From a bacterium (GTDB taxonomy: Bacteria; Planctomycetota; UBA1135; UBA2386), in contig JANSXC010000025.1 of assembly GCA_024743115.1 (NCBI GenBank), positions 1-64,000 of the forward strand: DNA of 64,000 bases, given 5' to 3'. Below the pieces are notes generated by a model. It saw only the letters and a program-made list of their open reading frames with translations. It had not been told where the DNA came from and ran no database searches. A program made the translations under genes and the position numbers. The stretch's first letter is position 1. Each line of letters opens with the position of its first letter. Below are positions 34,492 through 44,300 of this stretch, one piece after another.

Positions 34492-36798
34492 ATGACGCGG
34501 AACCAGGAGAGGGCACGGCAGCGACACCGGCGCCCCTCGGTCTTCGTTGCCACGGCCGGATTGGTTGCACTCCTCCTGACGACGGCCGCGGGAACCGCGC
34601 AATCCCAGGAGACGATCGAGCGCTGGCTGCGCGACCCCGCGCAGCGCGCGATCGCGCAGCAAGCAATCCTCGATGATCCGGCCGCGGGTTGCCTCGCGCT
34701 GCGCTCGACGGACACCGTAGTCCGCGAGGCGGCGCTGGCCACCCTGGCGCGAACCCCGAAGCTGCTCGTTGAGCACAACCGGGTCCGGCAGGCCGCCGCC
34801 AGGGCGTTCACAGCAACGGACCCCGTCACCCGCGCCACCCTCGCGATGCTCCTGCGTGACGCGTTCGAGCTGCCGTGGCCAGCCCGCGCCATCCGCCGCG
34901 GGCACTCTCCCGCAGGCGGACACGGCAACGCGGCGTCCCACCCGAACACCAGCCTGCGCGCGGTGATTCGAAGTCTGGCCGGGCGTGCGCTGAGCCGGAC
35001 CGCATTCGCCGACCCCGGGCGATTCGCGCAGTTGCTCGCGGACCACCCGCGCCTGGCCTGTGAAGAACTCGCCGCCCGCGCCGAGCTCCCGGTCGAGGTG
35101 CGGGATCCACTCGTCAGGGCGTTCCTGCAAACGACCGGCGACAACCTCCACCTCGCGGAGCAGCTGTTGCGATTCGAGACCGGTCGCACCGTGATCCGCC
35201 AACACCCCGATCGGCTGCGCGGCGAGGTCCGCCGTGCCGATCTCTGTCGCGCTCGCGCCGGCTGCGATCTCTCGAGCGACGCTCCGACGATCCACGCGCG
35301 CTGGACCGACCCGACGAATCGGGATTATCCAACCATCCTGCGGGCGCTCGGCGGCGCCCCCGCCGGCGCAATCGCAGCCCTGCGCGCGCGTTTGCAGGCG
35401 GACCCGGTCGGCGGCGAAGATATCGCGGCCGCGCTGTTCGCGGCCGGCGACGAGAAGACGACGCGGTCCTGGAGCCAGGACCGCATCCTCGCCGAGCCCG
35501 GCTGGACGCTCTACACTGCGAAAGCGACGCTCGGCCCGGTCCTCACCGAGGTCGTCGTCGGCGGCCTGCTCGCAGACGATCCGAGGCCGTTCCTACCGAC
35601 GTGGCACCGCCTGCACGACCGGATCGATCTCGACGAAGCGACGCGCACCGCCGTCGCGCTCCGCCTGCTCGCGCTCCGGGAAGCCGGCGACTTCACCACC
35701 CCCGACCCGATCGATTGGCCGCGCGGTCTGTTGGCACTGAAATCGGAACCGCAGTTCGCCCGGTTCTTCCGGCGCGCGACCGAACGCTCCTACCCGGACC
35801 GCTTCGTCACTCGCGTCGCCGCGGCACTCCTGCCGTCATACCCTGGGCTCGCGACCGCGGCGATCGAGCGCGGCCACAAGCCCGCCGTCGTGCTCGCGAA
35901 TCTCGCCCGCCTCGACCAACCCGAGCGCCTCGCGAGCCACAGCGCACCGCTCATCGACATTGCACGCAAACTGCATCAGCCGCCGATCGCGCACGCGCTC
36001 GGCGCAGCGCTCGCGCGCACCGGCAGCGATCCGCTCGGCCAGGTGCTGCCGCTCGTCGACGACAAGGAAACCCGCGTGTTCGCGTGCCATTTCCTCGCCG
36101 GTTTCGGCGCGCGCGGCGGCGCGGCGATCCCGAAGCTCAACGCGATCGCGCGCTCGAAGAACCACCGCGCCCGGTTCCTCGCCGCGCACGCACTGGCCCA
36201 CCTCGGGCCGGCCGGCGTCGCGCGCGTCGCCGTGCTCTGCAACGACAACCCGGAACTGATCTCGGCGCTCGAGCGCGCAGCCTGCGCCCGGGATCATGCA
36301 ACGATCGAGGCGGCGTGCCATGGCCTGCTCAGAGTGCAGCCGGGAACCAACGTCAGCCGCGCGTTCGCGCTGCGTGGCCAACTCGATCGCGGCCTGCCGG
36401 CACGTCTCGAAGGCCTCGTGTTCCTCGCCATGCTCGCCGCCGAGCCCACGCCGCGTGACTCCGACTGGCTGCGAGTCGCCGCACTCGAACCGGGCATCCT
36501 GCGACGCCGCGCGCTCGAGGCGTTGACTCCCCGCGCCAACAAATCACTGCACTACGGCGCACTCGTGGAACTGCTCGACGATCCCACCCCCGCGATCGCC
36601 CGACACGCCGCCAAGGCGCTCCTCGAACCGCTGCGACTGCCCCACGCCCGGCATGCGCTCGCGCAGTTCGCAGCCCGTGCTACGACCCCCGATTCGCTCA
36701 CGCTACGCATCCAGGCGGCGCTCGCCGCCACGCCCGACACGCCCGCGCCGACCGCGCCGACTGCGCCGGGCAAAGGCGCTACTTCTCGCGGCCGCTAG
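34492..36798 (+). CDS. Exported HEAT-like helical repeat protein
   Basis: The protein has 768 residues. A basic N-terminus and hydrophobic segment ([22 protein letters not shown]) form a signal peptide. The rest consists of helical repeats resembling HEAT/armadillo units, for example [17 protein letters not shown] near the start and [21 protein letters not shown] and [20 protein letters not shown] towards the end. There is no catalytic motif. A periplasmic scaffold or adaptor function is plausible. The 3' end overlaps the convergent serine hydrolase gene by 20 bp. The last 20 residues are Pro/Thr/Ala-rich. Confidence 0.75.
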   Translation: MTRNQERARQRHRRPSVFVATAGLVALLLTTAAGTAQSQETIERWLRDPAQRAIAQQAILDDPAAGCLALRSTDTVVREAALATLARTPKLLVEHNRVRQAAARAFTATDPVTRATLAMLLRDAFELPWPARAIRRGHSPAGGHGNAASHPNTSLRAVIRSLAGRALSRTAFADPGRFAQLLADHPRLACEELAARAELPVEVRDPLVRAFLQTTGDNLHLAEQLLRFETGRTVIRQHPDRLRGEVRRADLCRARAGCDLSSDAPTIHARWTDPTNRDYPTILRALGGAPAGAIAALRARLQADPVGGEDIAAALFAAGDEKTTRSWSQDRILAEPGWTLYTAKATLGPVLTEVVVGGLLADDPRPFLPTWHRLHDRIDLDEATRTAVALRLLALREAGDFTTPDPIDWPRGLLALKSEPQFARFFRRATERSYPDRFVTRVAAALLPSYPGLATAAIERGHKPAVVLANLARLDQPERLASHSAPLIDIARKLHQPPIAHALGAALARTGSDPLGQVLPLVDDKETRVFACHFLAGFGARGGAAIPKLNAIARSKNHRARFLAAHALAHLGPAGVARVAVLCNDNPELISALERAACARDHATIEAACHGLLRVQPGTNVSRAFALRGQLDRGLPARLEGLVFLAMLAAEPTPRDSDWLRVAALEPGILRRRALEALTPRANKSLHYGALVELLDDPTPAIARHAAKALLEPLRLPHARHALAQFAARATTPDSLTLRIQAALAATPDTPAPTAPTAPGKGATSRGR

Positions 36799-38050
36799 CG
36801 GGCCGCGGCAACGCGGCGAGCGCGCGCCTCGCGAGTTCGATGACGTGGCTCCGCAGATCCCCGATCGCACGCGTGTCATCGCTCGGGAACTGGAGCGCGA
36901 CCGCGAGATCGTGCTTCTCGAACCAGAGCGTGTAGCTCAGGAACCCCGGCATGATCCCCGAGTGACCGAGCGCCGGACCGAGTTCCGAGTCACCGACGAA
37001 GCACCCGAGGGCATAGGCTCCCGAGACGTGACGCGGCGCCGGCCGACCACGGCGATGGTCCTTTTGCAGCTGCTTCGGAATCACATCGCCCGCGAACAGT
37101 TCCCGACACCAGCGCGCGAGATCCGTCGGCGTGGATCGTACGCCGCCGCCGCAATACTCGAAACCCGGGTTCACGAAGTAGAGCCCGTCCTTGATCGTCG
37201 GTCCCTTGGTGAACGCGATGCCGCTCGCGAGCCCGCACGCGAGCTTCGGCATCCGCCGCGAATCGTTCCACGCGGTGTCACGCAGCCGCAGCGGTTCGAG
37301 CAATCGCGTGCGCATCGCCTCGGCGAACGGCTTGCCCGTCACGGCCTCGATACAGAGACCGGCCAGCAGGTAGTTGGTATCGGCATACGCGAATCGCTCG
37401 CCGGCGGGAAACAGTGGTTCGTCGTCGAGCACGAACTGCAGGCACTCCGCAGCCGTGAGCAGACGATCCGGCTCGGCCCGTAGCCGCTCGTGGAACTTGG
37501 GGTTCCAGACATGCTCCCGGATGCCGGCCGAGTGCTCGAGCAGCTGCCGCAGTGTGATCGCGCCGGCGTTGGGAATCCGCGCAAACCACTCGTGCTTGCC
37601 GAGCACCTCGGCCACCTTGCCGTCGAGCGCGAGCTTGCCTTCACCCACCAGCTGGAGCGCAACCGCGGCGCAATACGTCTTGCCGATGCTACCCGACATC
37701 AGCCGGCTCGCGGTCGTGAGCGGCACCTCGTTGCCGTCGACGCCGAGCGCGACCGCGACGAGCCGCGGTTCCGCCGTACCGGCAGCCGCCGCTCCAACTC
37801 CCGCCGCAACCGGCGGCAGGACGGCAGCCGCCGAGACCCCTGGCAGCCCCCGCCGCTCCAGCTCGGCGCCGAGCCACTCGCGCCACGATTCCGTGATCGC
37901 GTCAACCGGCGACTCGGCCGAGGCCGGCACTTTGGCCACGGATTGCGCCATGAGCGACGCCGAGGCCCCCGCTGCGAAAGCCAGCAGCAGCAGGCAGATC
38001 AGGCGCAGTGGGCGACGAACCGGGTTGAGGACGTGCATCATCCACCACAT
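36779..38050 (-). CDS. Serine hydrolase, beta-lactamase class C / DD-peptidase fold
   Basis: The protein has 423 residues from the ATG at 38050 (ATGs at 38041 and 38038 are equally good). The N-terminal helix LICLLLLAFAAGASASL is a signal peptide. The S-x-x-K motif is Ser121-Ile-Gly-Lys124, and the YxN-type motif appears as YAD (222-224) followed by TNYLLAG. RQLLEHSAGI and LGHSGIMPG (the HxG-like third motif) complete the active site of the penicillin-binding-protein/esterase family. It may be a DD-peptidase, esterase or amidase of the envelope; nothing specifically supports antibiotic resistance. Confidence 0.87.
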   Translation of the reverse strand: MWWMMHVLNPVRRPLRLICLLLLAFAAGASASLMAQSVAKVPASAESPVDAITESWREWLGAELERRGLPGVSAAAVLPPVAAGVGAAAAGTAEPRLVAVALGVDGNEVPLTTASRLMSGSIGKTYCAAVALQLVGEGKLALDGKVAEVLGKHEWFARIPNAGAITLRQLLEHSAGIREHVWNPKFHERLRAEPDRLLTAAECLQFVLDDEPLFPAGERFAYADTNYLLAGLCIEAVTGKPFAEAMRTRLLEPLRLRDTAWNDSRRMPKLACGLASGIAFTKGPTIKDGLYFVNPGFEYCGGGVRSTPTDLARWCRELFAGDVIPKQLQKDHRRGRPAPRHVSGAYALGCFVGDSELGPALGHSGIMPGFLSYTLWFEKHDLAVALQFPSDDTRAIGDLRSHVIELARRALAALPRPASGREK

Positions 38051-38116
38051 ACGGCGCCCCTTCCCCGGGTGCGAGTCACTGTTGCCTGCCGCCCGCCCAA
38101 CTGCGAGACTGGCGAC

Positions 38117-39517
38117 ATGACAGCGGAAAAGGCCAAGGATGACGTTCGCCCAGTTTGCTTCATGGTCATGCCGTTCGGCAAGAAGCCCGTGACGCGCGCC
38201 TACGACGGCGCCCCGGCCGAACTCGACAACGACCGGCTCTGGGACCTGGCCTATCGGCCCGCGATCGAAGCGTGCGGCTACCAGCCGGTGCGCGCCGACC
38301 TCGAGTCGACCGGCGCCATCGTCAAGGACATGCTCAATCGCCTGAAGCACGCGCCGCTCGTCGTCGCTGACGTCAGCCTGCCGAACGGCAACGTCTATTA
38401 CGAACTCGGGATTCGGCATGTCGCGCAGGAACGCAACTGCGTTCAGGTCGCGGCCAACTGGTTCAGCCCGCTGTTCGACATCCAGCAATTCCGCACGGTC
38501 ACGTTCCCGCTCACGGACGGCAACGTGACCGAGACCGAGGCCACTGCGATCCGCGCGATCCTCGAACAGAAGATCAACGACTACCGGGTTCACAAGACGC
38601 CGTACTTCGAGACCGTCAGCGACAAGCCCGAGGAAGCGTTCGAGGCGGAGGCCCGCCGCATCAGTCAATTCCAGGCCGAGATCTCCGAGGCCCGGCTGCT
38701 GGCCTCGGCCGAAGCCCAGAAAACGAAAGCGGCAGCCATCCGCGATACGTACCAGGAAGCCGCGGAGAAGGTCCCGGAGATCGCAATCGAGCTGCTCGCC
38801 CTGCTACGCGACATGATCGGCTGGCAGGAGGCGCTGGCCTTCGCCAACCGCCTGCCGCAGGCAATCCGTGACAACCCGACGATCGAGGAGCAGGCGATGC
38901 TGGCCGAGAGCAAGCTCGGGAACCCCGAGAAGGCCATCGCCGTACTGAAGGAACTCATCAAGAAGGGCATGCCGACCCCGGAGCGCTACGGCCTGATTGC
39001 CGGGCGCTACAAGAAGCGCTACCTCGCGGCCGTCGCGGCGCGAAAGGCGAAGAACGACGACCTGCCAGGGCTCGAAGAGTCCGGCGATCTCAACGACGCG
39101 ATCGAGAACTACGAGCTCGGGATGAATCTCGACCTCAACGAGTACTTCTGCGCCTGCAACCTGCCCTCGTTGCTGCGCACCCGCGACCAGGACGGCGACG
39201 CCGCCAAGGCCGACATCGTCGATCACCTCGTCACGGCCGCCTGCCGCCGCGCGGTCGACCGCGGCAGCAAGGACCCGTGGCTGCAGCCGACCCTGTTCGG
39301 CGCCGCGTTCCGCATGGGCGACGTCAGGAACGCGCAGAAGCACCTCATCAAGATGGCCAAGCTGCCGAAGTGGATGCTCGAATCGACCTGGAACGACACC
39401 GAAACCTGGGTCTCCCAGGCGCCGACCGACAAGCAGGCCGTGCTCGAGAAGCTGCGCGGCCAGCTCGAACAGGCGTTCCGAAAGCCCAAGGCCGCCGAGA
39501 ACGAAGCCGGCGCATGA
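38117..39517 (+). CDS. ASK1-regulatory-region-like protein (TRAFs-binding / DUF4071 type) with N-terminal nucleotide-processing-like domain
   Basis: The protein has 466 residues, is cytoplasmic and has no signal peptide. Residues 12-160 form a Rossmann-like domain: CFMVMPFGKK, YRPAIEACGYQPVRADL, then ADVSLPNGNVYYELGIRH (84-101) with a candidate catalytic Glu96. This layout is shared with nucleoside-deoxyribosyltransferase/TIR-like domains. Residues ~175-215 are a charged helix. Residues ~216-460 are TPR-like helices (EALAFANRLPQAIRDNP, ERYGLIAGRYKKRYLAAV, AIENYELGMNLDLNEYFCACN) matching the central TRAFs-binding region of eukaryotic MAP3K5/ASK1. Bacterial members are thought to belong to stress or conflict systems. 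The stop overlaps the start of a PGDYG-like gene (ATGA). Function is inferred. Confidence 0.82.
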   Translation: MTAEKAKDDVRPVCFMVMPFGKKPVTRAYDGAPAELDNDRLWDLAYRPAIEACGYQPVRADLESTGAIVKDMLNRLKHAPLVVADVSLPNGNVYYELGIRHVAQERNCVQVAANWFSPLFDIQQFRTVTFPLTDGNVTETEATAIRAILEQKINDYRVHKTPYFETVSDKPEEAFEAEARRISQFQAEISEARLLASAEAQKTKAAAIRDTYQEAAEKVPEIAIELLALLRDMIGWQEALAFANRLPQAIRDNPTIEEQAMLAESKLGNPEKAIAVLKELIKKGMPTPERYGLIAGRYKKRYLAAVAARKAKNDDLPGLEESGDLNDAIENYELGMNLDLNEYFCACNLPSLLRTRDQDGDAAKADIVDHLVTAACRRAVDRGSKDPWLQPTLFGAAFRMGDVRNAQKHLIKMAKLPKWMLESTWNDTETWVSQAPTDKQAVLEKLRGQLEQAFRKPKAAENEAGA

Positions 39518-39906
39518 ACGACTACCGCACGTACCGCCGCCGCGAACGCACGACCGTGACCGCGGTACGGATCGACCTCGATACCGCGGGGTTCGATTAC
39601 GAGAAATGGGGCGGAACGCAGCGCGCCAAGGCCCGCGACTGGTTGGTGAAGAACGGCGACGACACCTACACCATCGACGCGGACACGTTCACGGCCACCT
39701 ACACCGAGGTGTCGCCCGGGCGATTCGAGAAGCAGGGCGTGATCTGGGCGACGCAGGCCGAGACCGGTGGCACGATGCCGACGAAGGAGGGGTCGACCGA
39801 CTACGAGGCCGGCGACTGGCTCGTCTACAACGACGAGTCCCGCACCGACGGTTACGCGGTCGCAGCCGAACGGTTCGAGGAACTCTACGAACCCGCGGGC
39901 GACTGA
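39514..39906 (+). CDS. Duplicated PGDYG-like small protein
   Basis: The protein has 130 residues, and the ATG overlaps the previous stop (ATGA). Two copies of one unit are visible: ARDWLV (40-45) followed by YTIDADTFTATY (52-63), and AGDWLV (99-104) followed by YAVAAERFEELY (114-125). Each is preceded by a strand (TTVTAVRID; KQGVIWATQ). The pattern (YRxR-like start, A-G-D-W/Y-L-V, then F-x-x-x-Y) matches the small PGDYG family, usually a single unit found in phages and bacteria. The first copy has Arg in place of the usual Gly. Coupled translation suggests it works with the ASK1-like protein, perhaps as ligand-binding partner or regulator. Confidence 0.7.
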   Translation: MNDYRTYRRRERTTVTAVRIDLDTAGFDYEKWGGTQRAKARDWLVKNGDDTYTIDADTFTATYTEVSPGRFEKQGVIWATQAETGGTMPTKEGSTDYEAGDWLVYNDESRTDGYAVAAERFEELYEPAGD

Positions 39907-39924
39907 GCCGACGTTCTTCGGTCG

Positions 39925-41364
39925 CTAGTTTGGCTCGAGCCGCGCCCCCGACGGCGTATCGACGATCTTCCAGCCGGCCGCGGTAATGCGATCGCGCAGC
40001 TCGTCCGCCGCCCCCCAGTTCTTGGCCACGCGCGCCGCGTTACGCTGCTCGAGCAGCTCGAGCAGTTCGGCAGGCGCCGCACTCGCTGCATCCGCAACGG
40101 GCTCGGGACCGAAGCAGCCGAGAACGTCTTCGAAGCGCTCGTAGGCCTGCAGCGCCGCCGTCGCAGCAGCAACGGAAGGCGAGGCCTTGTTGCAGGCATT
40201 GACGAACACGAAGACAGCCGCGAGCGCCTCACTGACGTTGAGATCCTCGGCAAGCGCCGCGGTGAACCCGTCCTGCGCTGCCTCGGTCGCGGCCGCGAGA
40301 TCGTCCGCCCCCGCGGGCTCGACACCGTCGCGCACGCGCACGAGCCGGGCCCGCGCCTCACGAACGCGTTCGATCGCCCGGCGGGCCTCGACGAGCCCAT
40401 CGAGCGTGAAGTTCAACGTCTGGCGGTACTGCACGCGGACGAGCGCGAACCGCAGTTCGAGCCCGGAGTAGCCGCGTTCGAGGATGTCGCCGACGGTGTA
40501 GAAGTTACCGAGGCTCTTCGACATCTTCGTGTTGTCGACGAGCAGATGGCGCGCGTGCATCCACAAGTTGACGTAGCGCGACCCCGTATGCGCCTCGCTC
40601 TGCGCGATCTCACACTCATGGTGCGGGAAGACGTTGTCCTCGCCGCCCGTGTGGATGTCGATCTGCTCGCCGAGATAGTGCATCGACATCGCGGAGCACT
40701 CGATGTGCCAGCCAGGGAAGCCGCGGCGGCCACCAGGAAACGGTGCGTCCCACTGCATCTGATGCTGGTCGTCGACCTTCCAGAGCGCAAAGTCCCGCGC
40801 GTTCTTCTTCTCGTCGTTGACCGCGACGCGCGCGCCCTCTTCGAGCTCGTCGAGCACCTTCCCGGACAGCTTGCCGTACTCCGGGAACTTGTCGATCTCG
40901 TAGTAGACGTTGCCGTTGACCTCGTACGCGATGCCCTTCTCGAGCAGGTCGCCGATGATCGCCCCCATCTGCGGGATGAAATCGGTCGCGCGCGGCATGT
41001 GGTGCGGCTCGCGCACGTGCAACTTCTCCTGGCACTCCTCGAACTCGCCGATGTAGTGCGCCGCGATTTCCCAGGCCGTGCGGCCGGTCTTGCGCGACGC
41101 CGCCTCCATCTTGTCCTCGCCGCCCTCGACGTCGTCGAGGGTCAGGTGCCCGACGTCGGTGATGTTCATCACCTGGGTCACTGCGAGCCCCTGATCCTCG
41201 AGAAAGCGCCGCAATACGTCGGCGAACAGGAAGCTCCGGAAGTTGCCGATGTGGGGCGAACTGTAGACCGTCGGCCCGCAATTGTACATCGTCACCTTGC
41301 CCGGTACGATCGGCCGCAGTTCTTCGAGCTTGTGGGTGAGCGAGTTGTGAAGGCGGATCGGCAT
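39925..41364 (-). CDS. cysS: Cysteinyl-tRNA synthetase
   Basis: The protein has 479 residues, normal for the family. The start is the ATG at 41364 giving [10 protein letters not shown]. Class I synthetase motifs are intact: HIGN (38-41, the HIGH motif) and KMSKS (280-284). Zinc ligands are at Cys29 (NCGPTVY), Cys223 and His248 with an adjacent acid. [11 protein letters not shown] and [13 protein letters not shown] are conserved CysRS blocks. It charges tRNA-Cys in the cytoplasm. The gene converges on the ASK1-like cassette (18 bp apart), and its start codon lies 35 bp from the likely start of the divergent kinase gene. Confidence 0.97.
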   Translation of the reverse strand: MPIRLHNSLTHKLEELRPIVPGKVTMYNCGPTVYSSPHIGNFRSFLFADVLRRFLEDQGLAVTQVMNITDVGHLTLDDVEGGEDKMEAASRKTGRTAWEIAAHYIGEFEECQEKLHVREPHHMPRATDFIPQMGAIIGDLLEKGIAYEVNGNVYYEIDKFPEYGKLSGKVLDELEEGARVAVNDEKKNARDFALWKVDDQHQMQWDAPFPGGRRGFPGWHIECSAMSMHYLGEQIDIHTGGEDNVFPHHECEIAQSEAHTGSRYVNLWMHARHLLVDNTKMSKSLGNFYTVGDILERGYSGLELRFALVRVQYRQTLNFTLDGLVEARRAIERVREARARLVRVRDGVEPAGADDLAAATEAAQDGFTAALAEDLNVSEALAAVFVFVNACNKASPSVAAATAALQAYERFEDVLGCFGPEPVADAASAAPAELLELLEQRNAARVAKNWGAADELRDRITAAGWKIVDTPSGARLEPN

Positions 41365-41398
41365 GGAACGTTGGGCGGCCGGCGCTACAAACCGGCTG

Positions 41399-44300
41399 GT
41401 GAGCGAAGAGTCGCAGACCAACAAGCCCGTTGCAACCGCGCAGCAATTGGCCGCCAGGCGCTACGCCGCGGCCGCTGCGGGTCGCTTCGAGCTACGGGGT
41501 GAGCTCGGCAGCGGCTCGTCGGGCACCGTCCACCATGCCCGGCTGCTCAGGCCCTACGGTGAGCTGCCCACAGGCCACGAGGTCGCGATCAAGTTCCTGC
41601 GGGTCGATCTGCCCGCGGACGAACGCGCACTCGAACGGTTCCGCAGCGAGGGCGAACTCGGCCGCAAGCTCCGCCATCGCAACCTCGCGATGATCCACGG
41701 CATCGAAACCGTCGCGACCGATGCCGGCGAGGTCACCTACCTCGTCATGCAGTTCGTCGCGGGTACGACCCTGCGCGGCTTCCTCGCGGAGACCCATCGC
41801 GCCGTCGAGGACCTCAGCCGCCGCATCGGCGCCGATGCGGCCCTCGGACTCCACGCTCTCCATCAGAAGGGCTTCGTCCACCGCGACGTCAAACCCGAGA
41901 ACCTGATCCTCACCCCCGAGAGCGAGCTCAAGATCGTGGACCTCGGGCTGGTTCGGCCATTCGGTACCGGTCGGGGCGGCAGCGGCTCGTCGGTAACGTC
42001 CGGCTTCGGGCTCGCGGGCAGCGTCGCCTACGCAGCACCCGAGTCGCTGCGTGGTGAACGGGCCGGGCCGCGCAGTGACCTCTACTCGCTCGGCGTCGTG
42101 CTCTACGAGGTCACGACCGGGGAACACCCGTTCACTGACTGCGTCACCGCGGATGCGATGATCGACGCGCACCTGAATCGCGAACCGCAACCCGCCGCGC
42201 ACCTCCGACCGAGCGTCTCGCCGCTGCTCGCGCGCATTCTCGCCGACCTGCTGCGCAAGGATCCGGACCGTCGACCGCGCGACGCCGCGGAGCTCGCGCG
42301 TATCCTGCGCCAGGGCGAAGGCTCGGACTACTGGCGCCGGCTCGAGACCCACGAACCAGTGCAGGCGAGTCGCCGGCGACTGTTGCGGATGCGGCGGCCG
42401 GCCGAAGTGCCCTTCGTCGGTCGGCGCAAGGAGCGGGTCCGCCTCGGGCGGGCGCTCGCCGCGGCGCACGCCGGCACGGGTGCCGTCCTCGTCGTGCACG
42501 GCCCGCGCGGTATCGGGCGGCGTCGCCTTTGCGATCACATGATGGAGCAATGGCTGGAGACCAACCAGCCACCGCTGCTACTCGGCGGCGAAGCCGACCG
42601 CGAGCTCGGGCATGCGGAGCCGTTCGCCGGCGCACTGCTCGATCTGCTGCTCCGCGGGGACGAGCGGACGACGCCGCAGGCCGAAGCCCGCGCGATCTCG
42701 GCCGCGCAAGCGCTGCTCGAACTCGGCCCCGACGACGCCACCGCCACCGCGGCGGTAGCCCTGGGTACGAGCAGCGAGGCGCCCGAAGTGCGCGCAGACC
42801 GACTCGCGACCGCGCTGATTCGGCTGGCTTCGCCGCGACGACCGATCGTCATCCGGGTCGATCACGCCGAGCAACTCGACACCAGCGGTCGCCTCGTCCT
42901 CCAACGCCTGCAGAACGCGATCACCACGACGGCCCTGCTCCTCCTGCTAACGACCGAGTCGGATCAGGTCACGGGCACCGAACGGCTCGAGCTCATCGGA
43001 CTCGCCGAACGGGAGTTCCTCGCGTTCGGCCGAGCGCTCTTCGCCGACGCGGCGGTCGCGGACGCCGAGTTCGCGGACAACTTCCTGCTCACGGCCCATC
43101 AGACCTTCGGCGGCGTGCCCGGCCACTTCACCGAAGCGCTCGACCATCTCGTCAACACCGGGCGCCTGCGGGGCCGGCCAGGCAACTACCACGACCTCCA
43201 ACCGGGCACCGACCTCGACCCCGCACCGGACCACCTCGACCGATTCGCACAACGCATCCGCAGCCTCGAACCCGAACAGCGCGACGTGCTGTCCGCGGCC
43301 GCGGTGCTTGGCCGTCGGTGCCAGCTCGCGGACCTCGTCCACCTCACCGGCCGACCGGAGCTCGCCGTGCTGGAGACGCTCTCGCTCTTCCGCGGTCGCA
43401 TCGTCCGCGCGCAGGCCGGTGAAGTCTGGTTCCGCCATCGCCAGTTCGTGCGCGTGCTGCTCGAGAACATCCCGCCGCGGCGGCGCAGCGAGCTGCACCT
43501 CGAAGCCGCGACGTGGCTCCGCCGCCAGGACGCGGGTCCGCTCGCGATTGGCCTGCATCATTCCCAGGCTCTCGATCATGCCGGCGCACTGGAACCCTTG
43601 CTCGACGGCCTCGAAGAACTCGTGCAGTCGAGTTCGCGGCGCACCGCGCTGCGGATCGCGGGCCGGCTCGCGGTGCATTTCCGGCATGTCCAACAGAGCC
43701 CCTCGAGCAATCGGCTGCGCCTGCGGTTCCTGCTCCTTCAGGCCGAAGCACGCAAGAACAACGGCCAGCCCGCCGCCGCGATCAAGTCCTACCGCGGCGC
43801 GGAACAGCTCGCGCGGGAACTCGGCGACATCGAGTCGTCCGCGGCCGCGCGCGTCGGCATCGCGGCCCGCGAACTCAGCAACGGCCACCTGCTCGCCGCG
43901 ATCGCGATGCTCGAAGCCGTTCACGACGATCTCCGTGGCACGACCGGCAGCCGCGGCGAACGAATCGCGGCCAGCGCACACGGCCTGCATGGCCGCATCC
44001 TGCTCTACCAGGGTGACGCGGCCGATGGCCATCGCCATCTCCAGGCGGCGCTCGCGCTGCTCGACCCGACGGACGACGAGCTGCGGTGCCAGTTACGCAT
44101 CGACCTCGCGCGACTCGAGGCCCTGCAACATCATTATCCGACCGCGCTCAAGACCCTGCAGCGCGTCGACAAGGACCCGGGGGCCCGCCACCTGCCGCGG
44201 GTGCGGCTACGCCTGAACCTCTACCGCGGCCACACGCGGCTGCTGCTCGGTGACGAGGACGCGGTCCAGGACCTGCGCGCCGCGATCGACGAAGCCGAGC

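Noticed and set aside
33682-35295. Extension of the MsrB frame upstream to 35295
   Set aside because: It is antisense to the HEAT-like gene. The lipoprotein signal peptide begins at 34365.
36779-38050. Antibiotic-resistance beta-lactamase
   Set aside because: The fold is shared by peptidases and esterases, and no feature specific to class C beta-lactamases of resistance was seen.
38117-39906. Classical toxin-antitoxin pair
   Set aside because: The gene sizes, TPR region and PGDYG units do not match known toxin-antitoxin families. A conflict or stress role is kept as a hypothesis only.
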